Shown: positions 28,081-37,009, counted from the stretch's first letter. The stretch: DNA of 64,000 nt from Actinopolyspora xinjiangensis (GCF_900104475.1 NZ_FNJR01000002.1:62001-126000), one strand, 5' to 3'. Notes: generated by a model from the letters alone, not told the origin. Numbers and translations: made by a program.

Positions 28081-29058
28081 GTGGAATCGGAACCGACTCG
28101 CGACGACTTGCCGACACGCGTACTGCGGTTGCTCGCGCTGCTGCAGAGCAGGCGGGAGTGGTCCGGTGCCGAGCTCGCCGAGCGGCTCGGGGTCACCCGG
28201 CGGACCGTGCGCCGCGACATCGACCGGCTGCGCGCGCTGGACTACCCGGTGGTCGGCACGACCGGAACGGCCGGTGGGTACCGACTCACCTCCGGCGAGC
28301 GACTGCCGCCGCTGCAGTTGACCGACGACGAGGCCGTCGCCGTCGCGGCCGGGCTGGTGCGGGCGAGCGGCGGTGCCGCGACCGGTGTGGCGGAGAGCTC
28401 GATGCGGGCGCTGGCCAAGCTCGAACGGATGCTGCCCGCCCGGCTGCGTCCCCGCCTGACAGCCCTGGCCCGGACGGGCACCGCCGTCGAACGCGGCGAT
28501 CCTCCGCCGGTCGACGCGGGTGTGATGGCGGTGCTGGCCGGTTGCGCCCACGACCGGGAGATCGTCTCCTTCGACTACCGGGACCGCCACGATCGGTCCA
28601 GCGGTCGGCGCGTCGAGCCGCACGGCTTGGTCACCGTGCACGGGCTCTGGTACCTGCTCGCCTACGATCCCGACCGCGCCGACTGGCGCACCTTCCGGGT
28701 GGATCGCATCGACCGGCCCGCCCGCACGCACCGCTCCTGCCCGCCGCGTCGGCTGCCCGCGCCGGACGCGGCGAGTTACCTGAGGGACTCGTTCGCAAGC
28801 GCGTCGTACCGCTACACCGCGCGGATGGCCGTGCGGCTGCCCGCCGAGACCGTGCGTGCGGGTGTCTTCGGGCCGATACCCGGCGAGATCCGGGAGGACG
28901 GCCCGGAGGCGTGCGTGGTGCGGCTCAGCGCCGAGTCGCCGGAGCTGGTCACCCAGTACGTCGTCGTGGTCGCCGCGCTGGGCGGCGAGCTCACCCTGGA
29001 CACCTGCGCGGAGATCACGGGTCGGCTGCGCGGGTTGGGGAACCGGTTCGCGGGGTAG
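28081..29058 (+). CDS. WYL-domain transcriptional regulator
   Basis: The product is 325 aa from the GTG at 28081. Residues 10-65 are a winged helix of HTH_11 type (GAELAERLGVTRRTVRRDID). A linker helix region follows, then the WYL sensor domain at about 145-215 (HGLWYLLAYDP) and a WCX-like C-terminus. WYL domains bind small ligands or nucleic acid. It faces the berberine-bridge-type gene across a 62-bp gap with a symmetric site, so local control of that gene is likely. Confidence 0.9.
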   Translation: MESEPTRDDLPTRVLRLLALLQSRREWSGAELAERLGVTRRTVRRDIDRLRALDYPVVGTTGTAGGYRLTSGERLPPLQLTDDEAVAVAAGLVRASGGAATGVAESSMRALAKLERMLPARLRPRLTALARTGTAVERGDPPPVDAGVMAVLAGCAHDREIVSFDYRDRHDRSSGRRVEPHGLVTVHGLWYLLAYDPDRADWRTFRVDRIDRPARTHRSCPPRRLPAPDAASYLRDSFASASYRYTARMAVRLPAETVRAGVFGPIPGEIREDGPEACVVRLSAESPELVTQYVVVVAALGGELTLDTCAEITGRLRGLGNRFAG

Positions 29059-29115
29059 CCGTGCCGTTCCCGCCGGGAGTTCGATTCCGGAAACGGGATG
29101 CCGCCGCGAGCCGGT

Positions 29116-29406
29116 CTAATCCGGACAGCCGTCGGTCCCCCTGCCGGGGCGTACACGCCTGATCGATTCGGCGACCATGGCGGCGACGAGGACCGCGCCC
29201 ACGATCGCCGCGCCCCATTGCAAGAACCCCGGTACCAGGGAGCCGCGCCCCGAAGTGGCGCTCAGCAGCAGCGAAAGCACGGCCAGCGAGCCCGATACCG
29301 AACAGAGCGCGAGGATATTCGTCTGAGTTCCTGCCCACCCGACCATGGCTGACCCGAGATTCCGGTGTCTGACCCAGAGGATTTTTGTGATCGCCGCTGT
29401 AGACAT
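29116..29406 (-). CDS. Small two-TM membrane protein (copy 1)
   Basis: The product is 96 aa from an ATG at 29406. Two TM helices are seen (ILALCSVSGSLAVLSLLL and LQWGAAIVGAVLVAAMV) separated by a short Ser/Gly loop. Upstream on its strand GATAAT occurs in an AT-rich stretch (29425-29440) and could be its -10 box. A close paralogue lies at 30791-31027. No family is recognised. Confidence 0.65.
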   Translation of the reverse strand: MSTAAITKILWVRHRNLGSAMVGWAGTQTNILALCSVSGSLAVLSLLLSATSGRGSLVPGFLQWGAAIVGAVLVAAMVAESIRRVRPGRGTDGCPD

Positions 29407-29673
29407 GATGGGTTGGTCCTGTTAAAGTTATTATCAGCTGACGGAGAGCACTGAAGCGCCATCACCGATGAATCGGCGCCGTGAGTGATGAGAAGTGCAG
29501 TTGCAGGCCCCCGGTGGGCCCGTTGGTCCTCACCCGGGTTGTGAAGGTAAGTCCGTGATCCGCACGCGTATGAGAAGGGGGTCGTCGAGTCAGTTGTTTT
29601 CCGGTCGCCCCCATTTTCCCGTGTTGGTGGGTGGGGGCACGGCCTGAGCAGTGAGTAAGTATCCCTCTGCGGT

Positions 29674-29700
29674 CCCCGGCGCACTGTTGGTGTGCCGGGG
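29674..29700. other. Hairpin in the MerR leader (29407-29727 gap)
   Basis: CCCCGGCGCAC (29674-29684) pairs with GTGTGCCGGGG (29690-29700) with one G-T wobble and a 5-nt loop, ending 27 nt before the MerR start. The rest of this 321-bp gap shows no gene. It could be a terminator for an upstream transcript or a leader element. Confidence 0.5.
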
Positions 29701-29727
29701 GCCTTGTCGAGGGAACGGGGAGCGGTA

Positions 29728-30042
29728 GTGGATCAAAATCGGCCTGGAGCCGAGGAGAAGTTCGACGACGAGGACTATCCCGCCTACACCATGGGGCGGG
29801 CCGCGGAGATGCTGGAGGTTACCCAGCCGTTCCTGCGGTCCTTGGAGGAGGCGGGGTTGATCGCCCCGCAGCGCTCCGGCGGGGGACATCGCCGCTACTC
29901 CCGCCGTCAGCTGCGGCGGGCCACCCGCGCCCGCGAGCTCGTCGACCAGGGTACCCCGGTGGCGGCGGCCTGCCGGATCATCAGCCTCGAGGATCAGCTC
30001 GCCGAGTACACCGATCGGCCGGAGTCGGGCGCGCAGGGTTAG
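29728..30042 (+). CDS. MerR-family transcriptional regulator
   Basis: The product is 104 aa. The GTG at 29728 has GGGGAG 5 nt upstream and is preferred over an upstream GTG that would start inside the hairpin. The HTH is YTMGRAAEMLEVTQPFLRSL, with the wing GGGHRRYS. The C-terminal dimerisation helix is short and there is no ligand-binding domain or cysteine cluster. It precedes a cold-shock protein gene by 219 bp in the same direction, a pairing often seen in actinobacteria, so it may act on that promoter. Confidence 0.88.
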   Translation: MDQNRPGAEEKFDDEDYPAYTMGRAAEMLEVTQPFLRSLEEAGLIAPQRSGGGHRRYSRRQLRRATRARELVDQGTPVAAACRIISLEDQLAEYTDRPESGAQG

Positions 30043-30261
30043 GTCGCCCCCCCCGTCGGTGCGGGCCGTGGGTGGGGTGTGTAGGATCTTTGATGGTCGT
30101 TGAGTTTCTGGGTTCGTGTTGTGTGCATGCTCGCAGGATGTTGATGCGGGCGAGCTTCTTTCTTTGGTTGTAGCTGGAGCGAGTCGCCGTCTGAGATCCC
30201 CGGCCCGGGCCTCCGCACGGTGTGGTGGCTCGTCATACCCCAGCTCCCGAAGGAGACGGAC
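30043..30261 (+). promoter_or_regulatory. Long leader region of the cold-shock gene
   Basis: This 219-bp stretch between the MerR stop and cspA is relatively T-rich for the window and has no coding frame. GCTCGC near 30128 can pair with GCGAGC near 30150. Cold-shock mRNAs usually carry long structured 5' leaders, so an RNA thermosensing role is possible. AAGGAG at 30250-30255 is the ribosome binding site. Confidence 0.45.
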
Positions 30262-30465
30262 ATGACTAACGGAACTGTGAAGTGGTTCAATTCGGAAAAG
30301 GGCTTCGGCTTCATTGCCCCGAACGAGGGCGGCCCGGACGTGTTCGTGCACTACTCGGCGATTGATGCCTCCGGCTTCCGTACTCTCGAAGAGGACCAGC
30401 AGGTCACCTACGACGTCAGCCAGGGCCCCAAGGGGCTGCAGGCCGACCTCGTGCGGGCGGTCTGA
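30262..30465 (+). CDS. cspA: Cold-shock protein, CspA family
   Basis: The product is 67 aa, a single OB-fold domain. The ATG at 30262 is set by AAGGAG 6 nt upstream and the family start TNGTVKWFN. The RNA-binding motifs are KGFGFI (RNP1) and VFVHY (RNP2). It acts as an RNA chaperone or antiterminator under cold or general stress. It ends at a strong hairpin terminator. Confidence 0.96.
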   Translation: MTNGTVKWFNSEKGFGFIAPNEGGPDVFVHYSAIDASGFRTLEEDQQVTYDVSQGPKGLQADLVRAV

Positions 30466-30483
30466 GTACCGCTTTTCTTCTTT

Positions 30484-30522
30484 CCAGTGTCTCCCCATCC
30501 CTCCGGGGTGGGGAGACACTGG
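30484..30522 (+). terminator. Hairpin terminator after cspA
   Basis: A perfect 14-bp stem, 30484-30497 with 30509-30522, has an 11-nt loop and starts 18 bp after the cspA stop. The T-rich run TTTCTTCTTT precedes the stem. Confidence 0.88.
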
Positions 30523-30586
30523 CGTTTCCGGCCCAGGCGGGCGGACATATCAAGCCCGTCCGGCCACACCCTCGCGGATCATTCGC

Positions 30587-30815
30587 ACTGCTCGTGCTGC
30601 TGCTGCCCGGGCCGTTGTGGATCACGGCGATGTGCGTGGTCGGCGGGCTGCTGATGTCGCTGTTGTACTCCACGTCGTCCATGGTGGAGAGTTGCGAGAC
30701 TCGGCTCGTCAAGCACGGATACCCGCTCGGGACGGGACGGGCGAGGCGCGCCGAGCGTCAGGCCGAGAACGATTCCGAGGCGTGGCAGCGCTACGTCGAG
30801 CGGTACCGCTCCTGA
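30587..30815 (+). pseudogene. Truncated duplicate of the DUF5313 gene
   Basis: From 30587 to about 30812 the DNA is nearly identical to 25885-26110, the 3' two thirds of the intact DUF5313 gene. The encoded tail differs at a few positions (GRARRAERQAENDSEAW versus GRAKRAERQATEDAEAW). The first ~52 codons, including the NPVWWLWYVYGG signature, are missing and replaced by unrelated sequence with no start or ribosome binding site. It is a gene fragment left by duplication. Confidence 0.8.
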
Positions 30816-31027
30816 GCGCATCGGGCGGCCCCGCCCCGTCGCACGCGCCTGATCAATTCGGCGACCATGGCCGCGACGAGGACCACTCCCACGATCGCCG
30901 CGCCCCACTGCAAGAACCCCGGTACCAGGGAGCCGCGCCCCGAAGTGGCGCTCAGCAGCAGTGAAAGCACGGTCAGCGAGCTCGATACCGAACAGAGCGC
31001 GAGGATCTTCGAAGGTGCGCGGGACAT
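30791..31027 (-). CDS. Small two-TM membrane protein (copy 2)
   Basis: The product is 78 aa from the ATG at 31027, with GGAGGAACCGGC before it. Residues 7-62 closely match copy 1 at 29116-29406 (ATSGRGSLVPGFLQWGAA identical). The N-terminus is shorter, and the last residues (QERYRST) are read through the antisense of the DUF5313 fragment, so the C-terminus is a product of the duplication junction. Function is unknown. Confidence 0.65.
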   Translation of the reverse strand: MSRAPSKILALCSVSSSLTVLSLLLSATSGRGSLVPGFLQWGAAIVGVVLVAAMVAELIRRVRRGGAARCAQERYRST

Positions 31028-31078
31028 GCCGGTTCCTCCTGTCGCACGTCGTCGGCCGTTCGAGTTCGGTTCCGGTCC

Positions 31079-31906
31079 TCACCGCAGCACGCCGACTCCG
31101 GCGTAGGCGTTGCTGCGCGCGGCGTACTCCTCGGAGACCGGTTCGTCGGGGCGCCACCGCGCGCTGGGGACCACGCCGGGGTCGAGCAGGTCGTAGCCGG
31201 CGAACATCTCCAGCACTTCCCCGTGGTCGCGGGTCCGCAGCGTGGGTGTGGTGGTGGTCTCGAAGACCTCCTGCGCCCCGCCGACCTCCTCCTCCGAGAT
31301 GTCCAGCATCGCGGAGTGCGAGATCACCAGCGCGCTGCCCGGAACGCAGACGTCCCGGTAGGCGGCGACCAGCGCGGCGGGATCCGCCACGTCGATGATG
31401 TCCAGGATGGCCACGGCGAGCACCGCGATCGGACGTCCGAAGTCCAGCAGCTCGCTGACCCCCGGCGCCCGCAGCACGGCCCCCGGATCGGTGATGTCGG
31501 CCTGGGTCATGGTCACCAGCGGGTTATCGGCGAGCAGCTGCCGGGCGTGGTTGACCGCGATGGTCTCGACGTCGACGTAGGCCACCCGCGCGGCCGGATT
31601 CACCTGCTGGGCGATCTCGTGCACGTTCCCCTTGGTGGGGATGCCCGAGCCGAGGTCGAGGAACTGGTCGATCCCCGCTTCGGCGCAGGCCCGGACGGCG
31701 CGGCCCAGGAACGCCCGGTTGATGTGGGTCCACTCCACGTTGCCGGGAAACGCCCGCAGCAGCTGCTCGGCCGCCTCGCGGTCGGCGACGAAGTTCGCCG
31801 AACCGCCCAGGAAGTAGTCGTACATGCGGGCGATGTTCGGGGTGTGCGCGTCGAGCTCACCGAGCTCCGGCTCGCGACCCGTGCCAGTCTCGTCCTGTTC
31901 GCTCAT
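31079..31906 (-). CDS. SAM-dependent methyltransferase (Methyltransf_19 / DUF574 type)
   Basis: The product is 275 aa from the ATG at 31906. It has the features of the actinobacterial DUF574 family: HTPNIARMYDYFLGGSANF near the N-terminus, FLDLGSGIPTKGNVHE as the SAM-binding loop, and AYVDVETIAVNHARQLL at the second strand. These proteins are abundant in actinobacteria and their substrates are mostly unknown. It stands alone, flanked by a 498-bp weakly coding gap. Confidence 0.9.
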   Translation of the reverse strand: MSEQDETGTGREPELGELDAHTPNIARMYDYFLGGSANFVADREAAEQLLRAFPGNVEWTHINRAFLGRAVRACAEAGIDQFLDLGSGIPTKGNVHEIAQQVNPAARVAYVDVETIAVNHARQLLADNPLVTMTQADITDPGAVLRAPGVSELLDFGRPIAVLAVAILDIIDVADPAALVAAYRDVCVPGSALVISHSAMLDISEEEVGGAQEVFETTTTPTLRTRDHGEVLEMFAGYDLLDPGVVPSARWRPDEPVSEEYAARSNAYAGVGVLR

Positions 31907-32068
31907 CGGAACCAGCCTGCCACGCGGCGCAGCGGTCCGACTATTCGGATGTGGACTTCTCCGCGGCACTCGTTTCCCGCCGTTCGTCCGGCACGAGCGC
32001 CCGCGCGGGGGCGGCGGAGAGGTGGTGCAGCGCCCACTCCAGCGGGCCGCGTCTCGGGAATCGACGCC

Positions 32069-32242
32069 ATGCGCTCGGGCGCGTCCTGCTTCATCGAGCC
32101 GAGCATCGGGCAGCGCGACGAGCTCGGGGCGGTCTCGTTCCGGGTGCCCACCGGGGTCCGGCGCGAGCGGGTCGAGGTGTCCTGGCCCGATCAGCCCGTA
32201 CGCGGCGCCGAGCCGAAGGTCACCCCGGTCGGCCAGGCCTGA
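32069..32242 (+). pseudogene. Possible gene remnant (C-terminal fragment)
   Basis: Within the 31907-32404 gap, one plus-strand frame from 32069 to a TGA at 32242 has neighbour-like codon use and a protein-like composition (QRDELGAVSFRVPTG and RRERVEVSWPDQP). No ribosome binding site precedes it, and sequence upstream in this frame does not look coding. I do not recognise the family. It may be the 3' end of a deleted gene, or chance. Confidence 0.3.
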
Positions 32243-32404
32243 CACCGACCACGGCCGTCGTCCGCCGACGGAGCTGAACCGCATGTCACCGGGGCGCCCC
32301 GAGCTCGTCCTCCCGCGGAGAGCGGGAGCGCTTCGCTCGTCCGGAGGACCGAACCGGCCGGGGAAGAGCGGCCGCGCGAATTCACGAGAGATCGACACCC
32401 CGGT

Positions 32405-33211
32405 TCAGGTCGGCTCGCCCGCCGCGCTGAGTTCGTTGCCGAGCTCGGTGGCGAGCCGCCGCATCAGCGGCACCACGTCCTCGACGGCGATCCGCTTCAT
32501 CCGTGCCTCGGGCCCGCTGATCGAGATCGCCGAGGCGGCGGGGGCCTCGGGGATCGCCACCGCGTAGCAGCGCACCCCGACTTCCTGCTCCCCGTCGTCG
32601 AGCGCGTAGCCGAGCTCGCGGATGCGGGCGAGCTCGGTGCGCATGCTCTCGACGTCGGTGATGGTCCGTTCGGTCTGCGGGTGCATGCCGGTGCGGTTGA
32701 GCACCTGGGTGACGCTGTCCTCCGGCATCGTGGCCATCACGGCCTTGCCCACGGCGGTGGCGTGCGCGTCCACGCGCCTGCCCACCTCGGTGAACATCCG
32801 CATCGAGTGCTGCGAGGGCACCTGCGAGACGTAGACGATCTGCGCCCCGTCGAGCACCGCCATGTTCGAGGTCTCCCCGGTGGCCTCGGTCAGTTCGGCC
32901 AGGTAGGGGCGTGCCCAGGAACCCAGCGTGCGGCTGGCCGTCTCGCCGAGCCGGATCAGGCTCGGCCCCAGCGCGTACCGTCGGGACGGCTGCTGCCGGG
33001 CGTAGCCGGTGCGCACGAGCGTGCGCATGATGCGGTGAATGGTCGGCAGCGGCAGTGCCGAAGCCTCAGCCAGGTCGCTGAGCGCCACTTCGCCCCCTGC
33101 GTCGGCCATCAGCTCCAGCAGTTCGAAGGTGCGTTCGACCGACTGAACGCCGCCCTGCGTGGGTTTGGCGCGATCGGCTCCGTTCCCGCTCGCGTCCTGT
33201 CCAGCCGCCAT
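32405..33211 (-). CDS. IclR-family transcriptional regulator (AllR-like by context)
   Basis: The product is 268 aa from the ATG at 33211. The N-terminal winged helix spans about residues 25-85 (SVERTFELLELMAD, then LSDLAEASALPLPTIHRIM) and the IclR effector domain follows (YVSQVPSQHSMRMF and HATAVGKAVMA). It is divergent from malate synthase and lies in a purine/ureide gene set. In Streptomyces the IclR protein AllR controls allantoin genes and is encoded next to aceB, allantoinase and allantoicase, so an AllR-like role is likely. The effector could be allantoin-derived or glyoxylate; that is inference. Confidence 0.88.
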   Translation of the reverse strand: MAAGQDASGNGADRAKPTQGGVQSVERTFELLELMADAGGEVALSDLAEASALPLPTIHRIMRTLVRTGYARQQPSRRYALGPSLIRLGETASRTLGSWARPYLAELTEATGETSNMAVLDGAQIVYVSQVPSQHSMRMFTEVGRRVDAHATAVGKAVMATMPEDSVTQVLNRTGMHPQTERTITDVESMRTELARIRELGYALDDGEQEVGVRCYAVAIPEAPAASAISISGPEARMKRIAVEDVVPLMRRLATELGNELSAAGEPT

Positions 33212-33666
33212 CCCAGTGTTCCTCTTCCCGTGTGGTGCTCGGCTCCGCCGGTGCTCGGTTCCCCTCCACCGTACGGCGATGGGCCAGTGTATCCGCCCGA
33301 ACGGTCCGTGAGAGCCCGATGTAGCCGATGCGACGTCGGTCCCCGAAGCCCGGCCGGTGGTGTCGGGACGCTGTCCGCGCACCGGTTCGGAGCACGCCGT
33401 GGTGGCCCTCGGGGTGGCCCACTTCATCTTGCCTGTAACGGTATGCGGAAACTAACCTCCACGATGCAAAAAACATAACGGGCGTACCGCGAGCCGGTGA
33501 TGGGCTCGGTCGAGTCTTTCGGCTTTCGAACCCGTCCTTGTCGTTTCGACCGCCCGGCCGGACGAGCGCGGCGGGTGGGTTCCGAAGGGGTGCGAGGGCG
33601 CCACCGGCGCGGCAAGCTGTGTCACCAGCCACCGTCTGTAACCCGGCATCAGAAAGAGGTGGACTC
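33212..33666. promoter_or_regulatory. Divergent iclR/aceB control region
   Basis: This 455-bp gap between the regulator and malate synthase starts has no convincing gene. It includes an AT-richer patch around 33440-33480 (GCAAAAAACATAACG). I could not find the 17-bp TTCAACA/TGTTGAA palindrome seen elsewhere in the island. AGAGGTGG at about 33654-33661 is the aceB ribosome binding site. Confidence 0.45.
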
Positions 33667-35268
33667 ATGTCCCAATCGACCCCGGCACAGGGCGTTGAGG
33701 TCCTCGGTGCTCCCGTGGAGCGCGGCGAGGAGATCCTCACCCCCGAAGCGCTCGACTTCGTCGCCCGACTGCAGCGCGCCTTCGGCTCGCGCCGCGACGA
33801 GCTGCTCGCCCGGCGCCAGCAGCGCCGTGACGAGGCAGCCCGGACCGGCAAGCTGGACTTCCTCGACGAGACCCGCCACATCCGCGAGTCCGACTGGCAG
33901 GTGGCCGAGGCCCCGCCCGCGTTGCGCGACCGGCGGGTCGAGATCACCGGCCCGACCGACCGCAAGATGGCCATCAACGCGCTCAACTCCGGCGCCAAGG
34001 TCTGGCTGGCCGACCTGGAGGACGCCAACACGCCGCACTGGAGCAACGTCGTCTCCGGCCAGGTCAACCTCTACGACGTGATCCGCAAGCAGGTCGAGCT
34101 GCACTCCAACGGCAAGCAGTACAAGCTGCGCGACGACGTCGAGCACGCCGTCCCGCTGGTCCGTCCTCGTGGCTGGCACTTCGACGAGCGGCACATCCTC
34201 GTCGACGGCCGGCCCGCCGTGGGCGCGCTGGTGGACTTCGGGCTCTACTTCTTCCACAACGCGCAGGAGGGGTTGCGGCGCGGCACCGGCCCGTTCTTCT
34301 ACCTGCCCAAGATGGAGAGCCACCTCGAGGCGAGGCTGTGGAACGACGTCTTCGTGCAGGCCCAGCAGGAGCTCGGTGTGCCGCAGGGCTCGGTGCGCGC
34401 CACGGTGCTCATCGAGACCATTCCGGCCGCGTTCGAGATGGAGGAGATCCTCTACGAGCTGCGCGAGCACAGCGCGGGGCTCAACGCCGGACGGTGGGAC
34501 TACCTGTTCAGCGTGATCAAGACCTTCCGCTCGGCCGGATCGGACTTCGTGCTGCCCGACCGCAACAGCGTGACCATGACCGCCTCGTTCATGCGCGCCT
34601 ACACCGAACTGCTGGTGCGCACCTGCCACAAGCGCGGCGCGTTCGCGATCGGTGGCATGGCCGCGTTCATCCCGAACCGGCGCGACCCCGAGGTCACCGA
34701 GCGGGCGCTGGCCAAGATCCACGACGACAAGCGCCGCGAGGCCAACGACGGCTTCGACGGTTCCTGGGTCGCCCACCCCGACACCGTGTCGGTGTGCAAG
34801 GAGGAGTTCGACGCGGTGCTGGGCGACAAGCCCAACCAGCTCGACCGCAAGCGCGAGGACGTCTCCGTCACCGCCGCCGACCTGCTCAACACCGCCGAGA
34901 CCCCCGGTGACAAGACCATCGAGGGGCTCCGCTCGGCCGTGGACGTCGGGGTCCGCTACATCGTCTCCTGGCTCAGCGGCAACGGTGCGGCCGGTATCCA
35001 CAACATGATGGAGGACGCGGCCACCGCCGAGATCTCGCGTTCGCAGATCTGGCAGTGGCTGCACAACGGCATCGTGCTCAACGACGGACAGCGGGTCACC
35101 AAGGACCTGGTGCGCCAGGTGCTCGCCGACACCGAGAAGCAGCTCCGCGCCGAGGAGGGCTTCCCGGCCGAGAACCTGGACCGCGCGGTGGAGCTGTTCG
35201 AACGGGTGGCGGTGGCCGACGAGTTCGTCGACTTCCTGACGCTGCCCGCCTACGAGCAGATCGACTGA
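33667..35268 (+). CDS. aceB: Malate synthase A
   Basis: It condenses glyoxylate and acetyl-CoA to malate. The product is 533 aa, the size of the A-type enzyme. The ATG at 33667 follows AGAGGTGG. LVRPRGWHFDERH contributes the catalytic Arg region, IETIPAAFEMEEIL and NAGRWDYLFSVIK the barrel core with the metal-binding Glu and Asp, and NHGIVLNDG-like HNGIVLNDG the C-terminal cap. Together with the downstream allantoin genes it offers one outlet for glyoxylate. It ends at a strong terminator. Confidence 0.96.
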   Translation: MSQSTPAQGVEVLGAPVERGEEILTPEALDFVARLQRAFGSRRDELLARRQQRRDEAARTGKLDFLDETRHIRESDWQVAEAPPALRDRRVEITGPTDRKMAINALNSGAKVWLADLEDANTPHWSNVVSGQVNLYDVIRKQVELHSNGKQYKLRDDVEHAVPLVRPRGWHFDERHILVDGRPAVGALVDFGLYFFHNAQEGLRRGTGPFFYLPKMESHLEARLWNDVFVQAQQELGVPQGSVRATVLIETIPAAFEMEEILYELREHSAGLNAGRWDYLFSVIKTFRSAGSDFVLPDRNSVTMTASFMRAYTELLVRTCHKRGAFAIGGMAAFIPNRRDPEVTERALAKIHDDKRREANDGFDGSWVAHPDTVSVCKEEFDAVLGDKPNQLDRKREDVSVTAADLLNTAETPGDKTIEGLRSAVDVGVRYIVSWLSGNGAAGIHNMMEDAATAEISRSQIWQWLHNGIVLNDGQRVTKDLVRQVLADTEKQLRAEEGFPAENLDRAVELFERVAVADEFVDFLTLPAYEQID

Positions 35269-35278
35269 GCAGCCGAGG

Positions 35279-35312
35279 CGGTGGCCGCCCGGACGCGTCC
35301 GGGCGGCCACCG
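35279..35312 (+). terminator. 34-bp perfect palindrome terminator after aceB
   Basis: Positions 35279-35295 and 35296-35312 are exact reverse complements, 10 bp after the aceB stop. GC-rich stem without a U-tract, as is usual in this window. Confidence 0.85.
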
Positions 35313-35530
35313 AGCGAGTTGCCCCGATATCGAAACAGGACGAACGTGGTGTTCGAGTCCGGTTGATGTTCTCCCGGTCGGATTATTGATCGACTCGGGG
35401 TTTCATCCGGCACCGGCGGGGCCGAAACCTTAGTCCGCGCAACCACCCACGCGATCGCTCGGAACTTCCCCGATCAGGGGATCCGTTCGACACGAGTGCT
35501 TCAGCCCGGGCAGGACGAGAAGCTCCGGTG

Positions 35531-35619
35531 CGTGAGTCGGATGCATTGCAAGGCAGGGCCGCTCGCCGCGTAGGTCGCTACTCAAGAGTCGGCCCAACGC
35601 GGCAAGGCGCCGACTCACG
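35531..35619 (-). repeat. 89-bp dispersed repeat, copy B (minus orientation)
   Basis: It is bounded by CGTGAGTCGG and CCGACTCACG, a 10-bp terminal inverted repeat. Read on the minus strand, it matches copies at 47943 and 52422 along its whole length with about 10-15 differences. It lies between aceB and the aldolase-like gene. The rest of the 35313-35682 gap has a TCCCCGATCAGGGGA hairpin near 35467-35481 and no gene. Confidence 0.8.
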
Positions 35620-35682
35620 TGACGGCTACCCGACCACGTACGCAGAGCTCCGCTGTGGGGCCGAGAACTCAAAGGAGGACAA

Positions 35683-36942
35683 GTGCCCAGGACCTCGTTG
35701 AACCGGGCCGATGTGGACGTTCGACTGGCCCCGCTGGCCGACGTCGACGCGCGGGTCGCCGCCAGATTCCGCAGGACGGCCTCGGCGCGCCAGCCGGTGC
35801 ACACCTGCTACGTCCCCGCGGGCAAGGTCGACGCCGACACACCGCGCAACTGGGGAGACGAGGCCCTGGCCGCGCTCGACGAGCACGCCCCGAGCGCGGC
35901 CGAGTTCGCCGGGATCATCGAGGTGTCCGAGCGCCGGGCCACCGAGGTCCTGCCGCGCGTGCGGGACAAGCTCCGGAACGCGCCCGTCGAGGATCTGCGC
36001 ATCGACTTCGAGGACGGCTACGGCGCGCCCGGTGACGAGGTGGAGGACGCCGACGCGGAGCGTACCGCCCGGGTGGTGGCCGAGTGGCTGCGACAGGGCG
36101 CGGCACCCGGCAACTTCGGGCTGCGCGTGAAGTCCTTCGACGACCCCGAGCTGCGTGCCCGCTCGGTGCGCACGCTGGACGTGTTCCTCACCGAACTCCT
36201 GGCCAGGCACGGCAAGCTGCCCGAGGGGTTCCTGCTGACCTTTCCGAAGGTCGTCGACGTGCGCCAGGTGGAGGCCTTCGTCGAGGTCCTGGAGCTCGTG
36301 GAACGCACCCTGGGGCTGGCCTCCGGTTCGCTGCGGTTCGAGATCCAGGTGGAGACCACACAGTCTATTGTGGATACGGAAGGCAGGTTGGCGCTGCCCA
36401 GGTTCATCGGGGCGGGGCGCGACCGGATCAGCGGGCTGCACTTCGGCACCTACGACTACACGGCGGGCTGCGGCCTCACCGCCGCGCACCAGCACCTGGC
36501 GCACCGGGCCTGCGACTTCGCCAGGCACGTCATGCAGGTCTCGGCGGCGGGCACCGGGATCTTCCTGTCCGACGGCTCCACCAACGTCCTGCCGGTGGGT
36601 GAGGCCGAACAGGTGCGACACGGTTGGCGTACCCACTACGGGCTGGTGCGGCGCTCCCTGGAGCACGGCTTCTACCAGGGCTGGGACCTGCACCCCGCGC
36701 AGCTGGTCACGCGCTACGCGGCCGTGTTCGCGGAGTTCCGCGACTCCGCCGAGTCCGAGGCGGCACGGCTGGCCGCCTACGTATCCGCCAGCGGGGGAGC
36801 GGTGCTGGACGAACCCGCCACCGCCAGGGCGCTGGCGGCCTCGTTCGTGCGGGCGTTGGACAACGGCGCCACCGACGCGGAAGAGGTAGCCCGGATGACC
36901 GGGGTCTCCGAGCCCGAGCTGCGCGAGCTCGGCCGGGTGTAG
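35683..36942 (+). CDS. HpcH/HpaI aldolase / citrate-lyase-like protein (DUF6986 type)
   Basis: The product is 419 aa from a GTG with AGGAGG 5 nt upstream. The TIM-barrel signatures are FEDGYG, RFEIQVETTQSIVDTEG (the ExQxET metal and substrate segment) and LHFGTYDYTAGCGLT. The family resembles citrate lyase beta and malyl-CoA lyase enzymes that bind Mg2+ and keto acids. A homologue sits beside malate synthase in allantoin clusters of other actinobacteria. Its reaction is not established; a C-C lyase or condensing step involving glyoxylate or oxaloacetate is plausible. Confidence 0.85.
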   Translation: MPRTSLNRADVDVRLAPLADVDARVAARFRRTASARQPVHTCYVPAGKVDADTPRNWGDEALAALDEHAPSAAEFAGIIEVSERRATEVLPRVRDKLRNAPVEDLRIDFEDGYGAPGDEVEDADAERTARVVAEWLRQGAAPGNFGLRVKSFDDPELRARSVRTLDVFLTELLARHGKLPEGFLLTFPKVVDVRQVEAFVEVLELVERTLGLASGSLRFEIQVETTQSIVDTEGRLALPRFIGAGRDRISGLHFGTYDYTAGCGLTAAHQHLAHRACDFARHVMQVSAAGTGIFLSDGSTNVLPVGEAEQVRHGWRTHYGLVRRSLEHGFYQGWDLHPAQLVTRYAAVFAEFRDSAESEAARLAAYVSASGGAVLDEPATARALAASFVRALDNGATDAEEVARMTGVSEPELRELGRV

Positions 36943-36949
36943 TTCTCTC

Positions 36950-36985
36950 CGGAACCGCCGTCCGCCACAGGGCGCGGCGGTTCCG
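36950..36985 (+). terminator. Hairpin terminator after the aldolase-like gene
   Basis: An 11-bp perfect stem (36950-36960 with 36975-36985) and a 14-nt loop start 8 bp after the stop codon. Confidence 0.8.
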
Positions 36986-37009
36986 CGAGAAGTCGGCGGC
37001 CCTTCCGGA

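Noticed and set aside
29060-29100. T-arm-like GAGTTCGATTCC resembling part of a tRNA
   Set aside because: Flanking arms do not pair and no cloverleaf can be drawn.
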